Below are positions 25,768-38,748 of a DNA stretch of 64,000 bases, piece by piece; position 1 is the stretch's first letter, and every line of letters begins with the position of its first letter. The position numbers were made by a program, and so were the translations under genes. The stretch covers positions 1-64,000 of the forward strand of contig RMBW01000018.1 of NCBI GenBank assembly GCA_004009845.1, in the 5' to 3' direction. Source of the DNA: Davidsoniella eucalypti (lineage: Eukaryota > Ascomycota > Sordariomycetes > Microascales > Ceratocystidaceae). The notes beneath the pieces were generated by a model. That model searched no databases and was not told where the DNA came from. It saw nothing but the letters and a program-made list of their open reading frames with translations.

Positions 25768-26656
25768 TGGATTTTTTTTTTCGCCTTCTGCCCACTGTTG
25801 GTTGCTAGGCGGTTTTCTTACGTTTGCAGGGCCAAAATCTCAATTTTCTGCACTGACTTTACTGCGGCGATAACCAAGCTGGATCCATCACCACTTTGGC
25901 GTATACAGCCTAGCCCTCCTTCTAGTTTCCTTCCTCCTTGTTTTTTTTTCTTCCTTTCCCCCTCTACTTCTCTACCTCTGGTCAGTTGTCTTGTCAGTGT
26001 CTAGCTGGCATCGTTCTGTCCTGTTGAGACACATTTCCGCCGAAAAAAGAAGATCAATCGTCGACTTTCCATAGTCGCGTTCTTTTTTTCTTTTCCTTTC
26101 CCTTTTCTTTCCTTACGAACCTCCACTGGTCTCGTTTTTACCCAGTCTCATCCGTCTATACTCTTGTCTATCAGGCTATAGTAAAAGAGACGTCACGAAG
26201 CGACTCGCCACAAGGACAAGGCTTGATTTGTCTTTTGTCTCTAGTCCGTCTGCACTACTCATCAACCGAAGACATCCGTCTTTCCTAACATATTTTGTTT
26301 CTTCGTATAGACCGATTCTTCTAGCAGTCCCTAGCTGACCTAGAAACTGATTATAGAGTCTAATTTGAAGGCCCAAACGAACGTATACTCAACTTTCGTT
26401 TCTTCACCACCATCAAATACTCGTCATCTTCAATCGTCACCGCCACCCGTGACACGACCCGGACTTTTTGCGTTTACCAATTGATCGAACGAGACCATTG
26501 ACTGCCGACTACCGTTGCTGTTGATACTTTCTTCGACTTCCATCTCAACCGTACTCGCTCTACCTCTCTACCATCCGCTCACGCACCCCACGTTCAGCTT
26601 TCTCCAGCGCCAGTTCTCGCCTTGCGAACCTGTCGCTGTCCTCAAATACCAACTTA
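25768..26656 (+). promoter_or_regulatory. ATG-free, pyrimidine-rich leader or promoter of eIF4G
   Basis: No ATG occurs on the plus strand over these 889 bases, directly before the eIF4G start codon. Several CTTTTC-type tracts are present. The pattern suggests a long transcribed leader under selection against upstream start codons. The transcription start cannot be placed from sequence, and a leader intron is possible. Confidence 0.5.
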
Positions 26657-29600
26657 ATGACACCGCCACCTTCTCTGTCTTCGACCCCGGCGCAATCTAC
26701 TTCGGCTGCCCCCTCGGCTCCGTCTTACGCCTCTGCCGCTGGTTCTTCGAAGAAGAATTCCTCTTCTGTTTCTGGCCCCACTGCCAGTTCCCACCATGCC
26801 AAGTCTGCCAGCATCTCCGCCAACGGACGCCCGGCAATCACTCCAGCCCTGCCCACCGTGCAAGGTCTGAACGGTCCTGTTGTTTCGGGTGAACACTCCC
26901 GCAAGAACTCTGTCACTATTGGTGCTAATGGTCCCTCGTATCCCGGAAACGTGAACGCCAACCATTCTCAGAAGAACTCTATCAAGTTCGGTAACTTCGA
27001 CTCCCCCGTGATGTCAGCTACCACCCCTCAGCAGATGTCGGCTACTCCTCAGCAGCTACCCTCGAACTCGCCTGCTCCGCCTTCGCCTATTCCTATCTCC
27101 GCTGTTAGTGGAGGTCGCCCGCCCTCGGTGACCCAATCCGCGATGACTTTCGGAAGCCTTGGCAACGACGATGTATGTATATTCAATTCCCCCATTTACA
27201 TTCATGTTTTTTTATATGTTCAATTTTGGCTCTATTCTCCATTTCTTGTTATACCATTCGAAAGACAATGCCCGAGACAACACATGACTTCAAATATCTT
27301 TTCCATTCCAGTATCAATACCCTCCATTTCAGGGAAAGGGGAAGGAATAGCATCCCTGCCAACATTATCGGAACCTCGATTAGACGCATGCTGGCGATTG
27401 CTAGCTGGCGGCTTGTGTATCATTGATCTGACCTACATTTTGCACGCCTCTCTTCCACCCCTTATCACTTTTTACTATCTTGTCTTCGTTTCTTGGAACA
27501 CCCATTGAGATACCAAATCTACCGTAACCCAACTATTTAATTTGAGCACTAGCTAACTTGATATCACCATAGCGCTCTCGTCCTACCGGCTCTCAGTCTG
27601 GTGGCCACGGTCGTCGTGAATCTGCTCAGTCCGCCGCTGGAAGTGATATGGCTTCTCACAACAACCGCAACGGAAACAACTACCACCACGGCCGTGGTCG
27701 TAGCTTTAACAACGGTGCTAACAGCTCTTTCAACTCGCATCACAACAACCAGATGGGTTTCCCTCCGGGCAATTACCGTGGAAACTCGGGCCCCGGAGGC
27801 CGTGGTGGTATGGGATACCAGCCTGGAGGCCATGGCCACAACCAGAACCGTGGTCCCATGCACGTCACCAACTCGCCCCAGCCGAGCCGCAGCCCTCATC
27901 TGTCCAACAGTGCCATGAGCACTCCTAACATGCCTGCGGCGTCTTTGGCTCAGCCTGTTCCGGCTCAGACGCCTCCGTACTTCCCGCCCATGCCTGGCAT
28001 GCAGCCGGTAAATATCCCCTCCAACTACCAGCGCAAAATCAGTTTCAGTCTCGGCCACCTATATCCTGCTCAGAAAGTTCAGAGCCGCCAAGGAGCCACT
28101 CTCAAGAACGATCCCATTAGCACAACTACGGCCGAGCACACTGCAATCAAACCACCCCCGATTGTCTCTTCCGATCCCGCTCCGGTGCCTCCAAGTGTAG
28201 AGCACCACTATCATACGAATGATACATTCTCGAAAGTCAAAGACAATGGACTTTCGCTACCAAAAGCCTCGAATCGTCAGTACAACAAGGGTAAACAAGT
28301 TTGGGAATCCTTCGATTGGCAGCAATCTTCTGCGCCATCACGTGAGATGAATGCCCAATATAAACGTGATATACGTGGTAGCAACCATGGTAACCGTAGT
28401 GGTAACCACGCTCAATTTTCTACGCAACGTGATTTCCGCACTCGATTTGCTTCCCACAACATGGGTAGCTCATCGAAAGAAATAGGCGCACAACATCGAA
28501 CCCATTATGGTGACATTAGTGTGTCATTGCAAAACGGCCAACCACGTCAGTACACTCGAGGTGGCGACCATTTCCGTGGGAAACCTACAAAAAGCTACGA
28601 TATGCATCAACAGTTCCCGTCGCAGAAGAGCGGCACCGATTTTAGTATTGGTCGTGGCAAGTATAACCAACGTCACCAAGGCCGTGGAAACAAGTTTTCG
28701 ACAAATCGAAACCGCGCTTCGCATTCGTACTCTGATATCGAAATCAGCTCGATCGGCTCCGAAACTCCCATGCCGAGCATATTGTACAAACATGCTATGT
28801 ATCCAACGATGACAGCATTGAACAACACGCAATTCATGAGATCTTCGCTCGTGCCTTCGTCCGAGTATCGCCAATTCGATCAACTTACCACTACAAACAT
28901 TTCCGAGACTTCGAAGCCGAAGTATTCTAGCTTACTGAATGTACATGCCAAGGGCTTTGTACCATCTAGTCAGAAGAGATTACCGTCTATCAGCAGCCAA
29001 GTGTCTGACCAAAATTCTGATTCTACCACACACACTACTACTGGCTCATACCAAGACACCGAGAAACTAACGAAACTCAATATGCAGACATTCAACTATG
29101 GTGCTCCTGGCCCTCAAGGCCAATACCCTATCGCCCATGGTATGGGAGTCCCAGGTTACCAGTACAACCTGCCACAGTACGGTGGCCCACCTGGTGGCCC
29201 CTCTTACAACCAGAACTTCAACGCACCTCCATTCACTCCTGGTGGTGCCCAGGCTGCTCCTATGGCTCGCTCTGGCTCTCAGCAGACTGATAAGCTCAGC
29301 CCGGCCGCTGCCCCTGCTGCTGCCTATGCTCCTGTCGTTGGCTCTGGAGGCCCTACTACTCCTGGCTCTAAGCCCGCATTCATTCGCCCCGCCAAGAGCG
29401 CTGCCATTCGTATCACCACACCCCAGGGTGAGAGAGTCGATCTTCCTACCGCCAAGGTACCGGCCTCGCCCGCCCCGGCTAACTCCGGTAAAACCCCTAC
29501 CGCCGCTGCGACGCTCACTAAAACTGGTGCTCCTGCCCGCCCGACTAAGAGCCGCGAGGAGGTTCAGGAGGAGCTTCGTACCAAGATTGCCCTTTTCACT

Positions 29601-32225
29601 AGCCGTGGATCTGGTGAGCCGCCCAAGGATGAATCAAAGGAAAAGGCTGAAGCCGAAAAGGCTGAAGCCGAAAAGGCTGCTGCTGAAGCCAAGGAGAAGG
29701 CCGAAAAGGAGGCGGCTGAGAAGGCTAAGGCTGAGGCTGAGGCTGCTGAAGCCAAGGCGGCTGAAGTTAAGGCAAAGGCCGAGGCTAAGGCTAAGGTTGA
29801 GGGAGAGGCTAAGGATGCCGCTGCCACCTCTGCGCCCACGAACGAGGAGGATGAGATGGAACGCATGATCCGTGAAATGGAGGAAGCTGAGCGCTTCGAA
29901 GCCGAGAAGGAGGCTACTTACGCCGCCAAGAAGGCTGCCGAGAAGGCCGCCCAAGAGTCTTCTGTCAAGAAGCCTACCCCCGAAGAGCTTGATCGCCAGC
30001 TACGGGAGCAGGAGCGCGAGATGGAGCGTCTTGAAGAAGAAAAGGAGCGCCGTCGTGCTCAAAACAGTGGAAAGTCATTTAAGGAGCTCATGGCCATGTC
30101 TACTAAAGAACTGGTTTCTGATGGCATTGAAGACAAGATGGCTAAAATGAGTCTGGAACCTAAAATCCCCAAGATCGAGGCTCCCGCTGTTGTTGCCGCT
30201 CGTGGAGACAGTAAAGCTCGCAAACCCGCTGCCCTCAACCTGGTATCCTCTAACAACAAGCTTGTCGAACCTGCCCAGCCCAGTGCTGCTCTACAGTCTC
30301 TCAAGTCGGCCCGCTTTTTGACCGTCATGAACTCTGAGCTGTACCCCAGCGGTATCCTATCACCTAACCCTGCTCTGAACTCCGCTGTTTCTAAGAAGGG
30401 CAAGACATTCCAATACGATTCTGTCTTTTTGCTTCAGTTCAAGACTGTCTTCACCGAGCAGCCTTCTATGGAGTTCCAGTCACAGGTTAAGACTCTGATC
30501 GGTGACGATAGCAATCGTGGTGGTTCAGCTCGGAGCTCGACCCCTCGGACTGGATCATCTAAGGGCACACCCAACCCCATTGGTGCTCCCATCGGTAGCT
30601 TCGGTGGTGGCATGGGTGGACGTCCCAATGGTGTTCTCCCCCGCGCTAGCACTAACCCCATTGGTCAGTTCTCTCGTGGCTCTGGCTTTTCCTCTAGTCG
30701 TAACACTAGCGGCGGTATTGGCCCCAACTCTCCCCGCGTTGGTAGCAGCCGTGGTGGTCGGAACAACAGCAACCGTCCCAACAACAAGCCCGACAAGTCC
30801 TCTGCTCAGATGCCACTGACTGCTGGTCAGGAAATCAAGCCTATCGCGGTTTCCGACTCTGGTTGGAAGCCTACCAGCATCGGAAGGGGCCCCAGTGCCT
30901 CTGCGTCCTCTGGATCCATGGATCCCGCCATGGTGCAGCGCAAGGTCAAGGCTGCTCTGAACAAGATGACCCCTGAGAACTTCGAGCGTATCTCAGACCA
31001 AATCATGGTGATTGCGCAACAATCGGAGAACGAGAATGATGGACGCACGCTGCGCCAAGTCATTCAGCTCACGTTCGAGAAGGCCACCGATGAGGCTCAC
31101 TGGGCTTCCATGTACGCCAAGTTCTGCAAGAAAATGCTTGAGAACACTAGCAATGATATCAAGGATGATACCATCAAGGACAAGTCCGGAAATGTGGTGT
31201 GCGGTGGCGCTTTGTTCCGCAAGTACCTGCTGAACCGTTGCCAAGAAGAGTTCGAGCGTGGATGGAAGGATAAGATGCAGGCTCAGCAATCTAAGGAGGC
31301 TGCCGAGAAGTCTGGTCCTAAGCAAGAGGCTGCTCCTGGTGAAGCTGTCCTCATGTCGGAAGAGTATTATGTCCAGGCTGCTGCCAAGCGTCGTGGTCTT
31401 GGTCTAGTGCAGTTCATTGGTGAGCTATACAAGCTAGGTATGCTCACTGACCGTATCATGCACGGGTGTGTCAAGGGTCTCGTCGACTACACTGGCGAGC
31501 CTGATGAGTCCGAGGTTGAGTCTCTATGCAAGCTGTTGACTACTGTCGGTGGTGCTCTGGAGAACAGCCCTGCTCCCCAGCCCGGCCGCAACTCTGCTGT
31601 CATGGACATCTACTTCGAGCGCATCCAGTCGATGATTGACTACCCAACTATCAACAGCCGTCTCAAGTTCATGCTTATGGACGTTGTTGACCTGCGCCGC
31701 AAGGGCTGGAAGGGTAAGGAGATCAACAAGGGCCCCAAGACGCTCGAAGAGGTCCGTATCGAAGCCGAAGCTGCTGCTGCCGCCAAGGCCGCTGAAGCTG
31801 CCAAAGCTACCCGCGGTGGCCCTGGTCGCCCTCAGATGGGTCACGGTGACGCTCGCTCGTATAGCAATGGCCCCAGTGGCCATTCAAACAGCAACCAAAT
31901 CGGCAAGGATGATCTCAAGCGTCTGCGTGTGTCAGCCGTTGGTCGCTCTGGCAGCCATAGTGTTTTGGGCCCCCATAGCATGCTGGGCTCACGTAGCAGC
32001 TCTGGCCGTGCCCGTCCAAGTGGTCTAGGCCCCTCTTCGATGTTGAGCCGCGGCAACGAGGATTCAGCTTCGTCTTCCCGCACCGGCACTCCGGCGCCTA
32101 CCAATGTCAACTCGTTTAACATTTTGGCTGGCCTGTCCGACCACCCCGGCTCCCCTCCATCGGCTGCCGTTTCACCAGCAATGGCCAAGGCCACTCCTGA
32201 TACTGGTGACAAGAAGGACGAGTAA
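26657..32225 (+). CDS. Eukaryotic translation initiation factor 4G
   Basis: Exons 26657-27172 and 27573-32225 (intron of 400 nt, GTATGT donor, GCTAAC branch, CATAG acceptor) give 1722 residues. The N-terminal third is disordered and rich in Ser, Pro, Gln, Asn and Gly. Residues 318-677 form an odd stretch flanked by splice-site sequences (see the separate entry). An Ala/Glu/Lys-rich charged helix covers about 861-1000. The eIF4E-binding motif YDSVFLL is at 1120-1126, followed by Arg/Gly/Ser-rich sequence and the MIF4G HEAT domain (about 1295-1550), with NKMTPENFERISDQI, KFCKKMLEN and FRKYLLNRCQEEFERGW. The tail is low-complexity. eIF4G is the cytoplasmic scaffold joining eIF4E, eIF4A and the poly(A)-binding protein at the mRNA cap. 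The length and order fit filamentous-fungal eIF4G. Confidence 0.93.
28008..29087 (+). other. Intron-like, stop-free 1080-nt segment inside eIF4G (exitron candidate)
   Basis: The segment starts with GTAAAT directly after a CCG codon and ends ATATGCAG, with a CTAAC branch-site match at 29067-29071, 16 nt before the AG. It is exactly 360 codons, phase 0, with no stop, so protein is made whether or not it is removed. Removal would join MQP to TFNYGAPG within one continuous Pro/Gly/Tyr/Gln-rich low-complexity region. By eye, codons inside the segment end in A or T more often than in the flanking exon. It may equally be an ordinary disordered coding insertion. Confidence 0.45.
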
Positions 32226-33732
32226 AGGAAGAGAAAGAAGCGTTAAAAGTGCTCTCACGAATATTAGAAATAGACAGTAGTTTTCACTACATGATTCTAT
32301 GGCAGCTTAGCTTGTCTTGAGGCAAAAGCAAGAAACAGAAGCGTAAAAGATAAATCGTAAACAGATACAGGACAGTTGTCTTGGTGTGTTACGGTTCATT
32401 TTCACAATTTTTTTTTGCTCACCATCATTCTTTCTGCTCTCGAGAACTAGCGTTATACGACATCTCACGATCCCCTTTCTCTTTTACTCTCTCTCTTTCT
32501 CTTACCTCTCCTGCCTTGCATTTCTAGTCTGCCGGGTCACGACAAAAAGCATTTGATGTTAGATGGGGTGTTCTTGATGGGTTTTTGGGGGTTTTTATTA
32601 CTTCCTTTTTTTTTTCTTTATCTTGTTTGTTTTTGGGTCACGGGGTTTTCATCATCATTATTTATCTTTTTCTTTATTGTTCATTATTGTTTTCTTATCA
32701 TATGGGAATTATTTTCTTTTTTGCTTATGCTGGCTGGTCTTTGTCGGTATTCTTTTTCCTTTATTCTTTTTGATTTCTCGTTTCTCGTCCTTTATAAAAT
32801 TTGTCCACTTGTTAGTGAACACTTTTTGTTTTTTTCTATCATATTTTCTTCACATTGCTACTATCCATCCTATATCATCATGTCTGTGAACTAAAAAAAA
32901 AACATTAGTAAAAAAAGAAATCATCGCCGAATATCATCGACTAGAACAACAACAGCCAAGAACAAAACCCCATATGAAGAAATAAAGAGACAAGAGGATG
33001 GATGATATTAGTGTATATGAGAACTCTTGGAGAAGCCCTTTTTCTTCTCTCTTCACTTCTTTCTTCATCATTTTCTGTTTTTCTCATCAATACCCCCTTT
33101 CTTTTTTTTACTTTTCTTTATTGTATCTGTCTTTTTACATATTTCTCATATTTTTTGTTTTATCTCGCAAATGTTATTGAGGGGATATTTGAATTTCGCA
33201 ATTCCAAAAATCACACCATTTCATCGTCTGTTGTTATCTATATGTCAAAACAAAAGTCAAGTATCTTCGTGTCACTTGATACTTTTAGACATTTTGAAAG
33301 GGGCTAAAAGCTCATACGAACGATTCATTTCTTGTTTATTTCATTTCCTTTTTCGTTTATTTTTTTCATTCTTTCATGCATTTAAAAGTTTGCTTTGGTC
33401 TTCGTTTTTTTCCTCGTCTATTAATTAAGTCTTGTTGTCTATTTATGATCTCACGTGAAGTGAATGACATGTGTGTAACATGAATATCACGATGTAATAC
33501 CTATTTCAAACAAAAAAGGCACATAATAAATGAAAAGACGACTGATTTCTCACAACAATTTTAAGGTTGTTGAACGTTAGATACACAATTCTGAAAGATT
33601 CATCTACATTATTCCATGGTTTAATCATTAAACCCCAATCCATGATAAGTATAAAAAAAGAAAACACACCAAACCTGACAGCGAAAGTAATAAACAAGAC
33701 AAAACAATTCTTGTCTATCCGTCCATGTTTTG
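32226..33732. other. T-rich 3' flank between eIF4G and DNA polymerase alpha
   Basis: The two genes converge here. From about 32400 to 33430 the plus strand is extremely T-rich, which produces spurious hydrophobic open frames. This is most likely the 3' UTR and terminator region of eIF4G. No gene is supported. Confidence 0.6.
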
Positions 33733-36700
33733 TTATGCTATGACAACCGTTGGCTTCAACAAGCCCATACGCATAAACAATGTATCCATTGAAACCCATC
33801 CATGCCCACACTTTTCGATGTATTTATCACATGCGCCCTTGACTGTTCCGAATCGTACACGGTTATGTTCCACCATTGCGCGGATCTGCTCGCGCTTGAC
33901 CGCATTCATAGTATTAGCATCTTCCGTAGCAGAGTCTTTGCTGCCCGCTGTTGGTAAGTTTGGTGTTTCGTCGACAGCCTTACGGGCATGATCCACGTCG
34001 AACAACCGCGACATGTAGACCAGTTGCGTGTATATCGCCTTTTCGCTAATCTCGTATTCCATAACACCGCGGCAGTCACGTGCTAGGCCGCGAGGTCCGA
34101 GACAGCGTTTGCCATTGACGCTCATTTGGCGGGTACGGGCGCCACACTGTGCATCACTGCATACTAGCCATGCCTCGTAGTAGCGCGAAGTTGCCGCGCG
34201 GATCTGTGACTCTACTTGTGCAACGACGCTCAGCGTGCTGAACGTTGCGCTACACTGGCCGCAGATAATACCAGAGGGCCCAACGAGGGACGGCGAAGCT
34301 GCGATGCCTTCAAAGGTATTTTTGGTCTTGCAGTGACGGCAGCGTAGGGAGAGTGGCGTACAGGCTGCAAAACGCACAGAATCGGGGATTTGACTTTCGA
34401 GCGGGTAGACCTCAAAGTCACTGCCATTGCCAAAGACAGCGGATGACGACGATGTAGAAGCATAGCGCTTCATGTCTAGGCCGAGCTGCTCGGCAATCTG
34501 CATTGACGACGTGCCGTTGATGTTGGCGCAGAGACGCTCAATGGGCGGGAAGATCTGCTTGCCTAGGTACCATTCGGTATCCACGGCGAGCTCCGATTCG
34601 GGCTTGATGACATCGGCAGGTGAGTAGGCACGCTTTGGTGGCGGGTCGGACGACGCAGCATCGCCAGTGATGATGTACGAAATAACATCGTTGGCTCTCA
34701 CAGTCTTGCCACGGGCTATATCTCGCAAGGCAACTTGGATCTGGGGCATGCTATCGCCGTTCGGATAGTCTTGAGGCGCCTTACCCAGCTGGGTGTAGAT
34801 GATGTACTTGTGTGGTGGAATCTCGTTTGCTCTCATCTTTGCGGCCATGTCTCGTAGATATTCGTGAATGCGCTCTATGACCACTTCGGTCTCGTCACCG
34901 CTCAGAATCTCGTTGAGAATGCGGCCGGATATCTCCTTGGACAGCGCACAGAACTCACGACGCTTCATATCAAGACCCTTGACCTCCATCTTCTCTACCC
35001 ACTTGCCGTCCTTCTCAATGAGGTTCACGGCGGCATACTTCTTCTTGGCCTGGAGCAGGATGCGTCGGAAGATGTTGTCGATGTCGATCTCAAGCAGGCG
35101 GTATCTTTCGTTGACGGCGCGCTTGAACATGTCGCCGACCTTGAGGGCATCGGCTACATTGTCGACATTGGCATTGATCATGACAGAGTCAGTATCACCG
35201 TAGATAACCTGTAGCTGGTTCGTTTCGGCGAGTGCCTTGGTGCTGCGCAGAATTTCTCTGCCCATATGCGTCGTCAACATAGCCAGCGGCCGCGCGTAGA
35301 AACGAGACTTGGAGAAACCCAAGCATCCGTACATAGAGTTGGCCGTAAGCTTCAGCGCCAGTTGCTTGATATCCCACGTAGCTAGTTGTTCAGGAGTGGC
35401 GTCTTTGCTCTTCATGTACTTCTTGACCTCGCGACGACGCTGCACCAGAGTGGAAATCAGGCGAGGGAGGATACCTTGGTCAGTGTTCTTGGGCACCTCT
35501 GGCACGGAGTCTTCGTCGTCATCAGCAGACTTCGTGAAACGATCGACTGTGGTAAAGCAGATGTTGAACTCCTGGATAATGGATGGATACAGAGAGTTGA
35601 AGTCCATGACTAGCACGAAACGGTCGTACAGACCCTTTTCGGGCTCGAAGACGAGACCACCCTTGTATGTGTCCTTCTTCTTATTGCTACCACCTCCCTC
35701 CTCCTTCTCTTCATCCTGGACCTTGGCTGGAGGACCCCTGAAGTTTTGCTTATCGGGGCAGATGTACTTGCGGCGATGGAATTCGTGAAGCAAAATGTAC
35801 TCGTTTCGTTCGGCACGAGTACCGGTGAGTGTGCGTGCCCAGCTGTTACCAGCCAAGTTTGTCAAGACCTTGGTAAGGGGAAGCATCTGCACCTGGATAG
35901 CTAGCGCAGCAATATAATGCGTGTCGGCTTCGACGTGTGAGATGTAGTTCATCAGACCAGTTTTGTCGCGCATAGCCCAGGTCGCTAGAGCCTCCTCATT
36001 GTCTAGTTCGCGGCGCTTGCCAGTGTCACCGGGGAGATATAGACTGCACATCTCCGTCAAACTCCAACTCTGACACTTCTGCATAACGGAACGACCAGCA
36101 TCGTTGGCTAGATCACAGAGCAACCGACCAGTTAGAAGCTGACGCTCGGCAAATACATTACCGCCAACACGGGAAATGGCTGGAGGCCAAGCTGCACGGC
36201 GAAGACGACCAATTCGTGACCAGGCTGGGGTTTTCTTTTCCTGTAGGCGGTTCAGGAGTACGCTGAAATCAACACCCTCTAACGAATGGCCAATTATGAC
36301 GTCTGGGTCGGCTAGATCTAGCTGGGCTAGGAAGAACGATAGCATCTCGGATTCCTGACGACAAGCCTTGATCATGCCTCGGTTGTGTTGCTTGGCCAAA
36401 GCTTCGAAGCCCAGAGGGAAAGGCTGATTCAGAGCCGGACGCACAAGTGTAAAGGTGCGTGATCGCAGTTTAGCCGCAGGTGTAGTTTCGTTTAGCGGTA
36501 CGTTCTCGTATATGCGAGCACTCAAAGCTAGGATCTCCTGCTTGTTGTCCCTAGCATTGAATATGGTCCGAAGGGCCAGAGACATTAAAGTCAGTGGCGG
36601 GTCATCGGGGGCTTCACGATCACTAATGACCCCTATGTTGTCTGGGTGGTCGACTAAGATATCAACTTTGCTATGAGAGGCGTTCTGCAGTGCCGTAAAG

Positions 36701-38410
36701 TTTGGCTCTTTAATACGCAGCCAGCACGGACCCATGATGTTCTTCAGCAGAACAAACTGCTCAAACATGGCTGTACCGGTGCCAAAGATGTGTGAGAATG
36801 TCTGACCAGTTAGGTTGGGGTCCAGGGCCGATAGGGTATACGGATATAGAACCTTGAAGTAGTCGGCTTCACGCGGGATCTGGGCTAGTTCGAAGGCGTA
36901 CTTGCGCTTGACCAGCTTCATCTTGAACTGCATGTTGACGCCCATCCTGGACATGATGCCGTTGATCTCTTCGTAGATATCTGCATGGCCAATCTCCTCA
37001 TCAGTCTCCTTGCCGCTGACCACGCGCTTCTCGCGGGGAAGAAAGTACAGCGAACGCAGAAGATTATTCAACTTGACGTAGCAGCTGATGTGCTTGTTAG
37101 TTTTTTTGTTGAAGACCTTGCCAAACAAGTGCAAGGAACCGTTCATCTCGACCTGGTCAGTCCAAAAGAAGTTGACGCAGCCGTCGTCAAGCTGGATGTC
37201 CGTAGGGTTCGCCTTACCAGCTGATCTCGCCTCCTGCGACGTCTCGACATTCAGGCTGTTGGTCACTGAGTTCCAAGTGGAGGCATCGACGGCCACTGTA
37301 TCGGCCTTGACTGGCGAGGAGCTGAAGACCTTGGGCTCTGGCGCCGAAACCTTGGGGATGGACTTCATGATAGGCTTTGGCTTAGGTGGTGGCGCCGGTC
37401 TGGTACCAGACATATTGACGTTGCGAGCCTTGACAGTGCCCGTATGCGAAACCTCGAGCATATCACCATCGTCATCGTCGTCTTCGCTCTCCTCCTTCTT
37501 GATCTGTTTACGTAACGCAACCTTGGCAGCCGGAGATGACGGCGCAATCTGATCACTCATGGTCATATCCAGGTCATCGGGGATTTCAGGCAGGTCATCG
37601 AAGCCGTCCGAGTCATCGTGATCAGCTGGAAGCGGAAGTGGTGGCGACGATGGAGCCCGCTCATCAGTAACTTTGGTACGCTTAACGTCCGGACGAGGGT
37701 CATCGAGGTCCATGCTAGGCGGCGACTGGACACGCACTTTCCGGCGCTCTGGGGCCGGTGAGCGTTCACGTTTCTTGAGACGAGGCGAAGACATTGGTTC
37801 GGGAGCGGTCGTGTCGATCTCGCCAAGAAGGCTCTGCAGGAAGTCGTCATCTTCTTTTGTCTTGACAACCTATTCGACGAGGTTAGAACAGACAATCTTT
37901 CACATATGTTTTGATATCATCATTGCTCCGATGAGGGCCTCGAACTTGCCTTAGTCTTTGGCCGCGAAACAGCGCCTTTGCTAAAGAAGTCTGTGATATT
38001 CCGGGCATTGGCGTCCTTTTCAGCCTGTTCTTCGGCCTTTTTCTTTTTTGCTGGAGCAAAGTTGAATGTTAATATCGTTACAGCGTAGCCAGAGATTAAG
38101 ACAAGAGCCTACTAGTCTACTTACAGGGCTTGCGGCGTCCTCTTTCGTCGGCTTCCTCCTCTGAACAATCGGCATAGGGCTGCTCTCTGTCCCATTCTTC
38201 TCTGCCGTCATCGGCATATCCAGCGCCATTGTCGTCGACCACGAAGTCGTCCCGATCAAGACGGTCTCGGACAATCTTCTTGTATTGGTTCTCGTCTACT
38301 TCCTCGTAGAACGAGTCCATCTGGCCAACTTCAACAGAGACCTTGGTACCAGCCGCTCTGGACTCGCGCAGCTGGGTAAGCCGAGCCCGGCGGGCAGCGG
38401 CAGAAGACAT
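33733..38410 (-). CDS. POL1: DNA polymerase alpha catalytic subunit (family B)
   Basis: Exons 38410-38125, 38050-37950 and 37869-33733 encode about 1507 residues. The first intron is GTAAGT-AG. The second has a GCAAGT donor (a GC-AG intron), which restores NITDFFSKG and the frame. The N-terminus (DENQYKKIVRDRL, DFVVDDNGAGYADDG) is the conserved Pol alpha N-terminal domain. The polymerase core has motif A DFNSLYPSII at about 885-894, motif B KLTANSMYGCLGF, and motif C YGDTDS at 1019-1024. The exonuclease region (DPDVIIGHSLEGVDF) is the inactive type usual for Pol alpha. The C-terminus has the cysteine-rich zinc-binding module (CRHCK, CGQCS, CSDAQC) that contacts the B subunit. It works with primase to start nuclear DNA replication. 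The divergent promoter carries MCB-like sites, consistent with G1/S expression. Confidence 0.96.
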
Positions 38411-38716
38411 GGTGTATGTATATATGTATATAGGAGATGTAATCGTAGATGCGTTTTAAGGAAGGTAGAAGAGTCGCTATAGACAGTATAGAAAGAGAGA
38501 TCGAGTAGTGCTTGACCAGACGATATTAGAGAACGCCTATCTAGAACAACAAAACAAATAGTGAAAGAGCCCCTCAATCAACCAGTCAATTAGTTGCTGG
38601 AACAATAGAAAAAGGCCCACGAACGAAGAAGTTAGTAAGACGGGGTCCGTTCATTTGTATTTATTTGTTCGTTTCGTTGGTCGCCCTAGCAAGGGTCGTC
38701 GTGTAAAGTGGCCGGC

Positions 38717-38727
38717 ACGCGTCGCGT
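38717..38727. promoter_or_regulatory. Overlapping MCB-like ACGCGN motifs
   Basis: On the minus strand (towards POL1) the sequence ACGCGACGCGT contains two ACGCGN cores; on the plus strand the perfect MluI cell-cycle box ACGCGT is at 38717-38722. It lies about 310 bp upstream of the POL1 start codon. In yeasts, MBF uses such boxes to drive DNA replication genes, POL1 included, at G1/S. Function here is inferred from that precedent. Confidence 0.55.
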
Positions 38728-38748
38728 AAACCCTATGTACTAGGGTTT
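38728..38748. promoter_or_regulatory. Inverted telobox pair in the POL1/PPR promoter
   Basis: AAACCCTA (38728-38735) and TAGGGTTT (38741-38748) form a perfect 8-bp inverted repeat with a 5-bp spacer, right next to the MCB-like boxes. A further AACCCT lies at about 38757. TTAGGG-type motifs inside promoters are bound by Tbf1/Teb1-class factors in yeasts. Here they sit in the divergent promoter between POL1 and the PPR gene. Confidence 0.5.

Noticed and set aside
27564..32212. Long open frames on the opposite strand and in other frames over eIF4G
   Set aside because: They are by-products of the Ala/Glu/Lys- and Gly/Ser-rich codons of the true gene and show no domain of their own.
32553..33428. 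Hydrophobic frames downstream of eIF4G resembling membrane proteins
   Set aside because: They come from a T-rich 3' flank read in several frames at once (Phe/Leu/Ser only); no conserved start or family.
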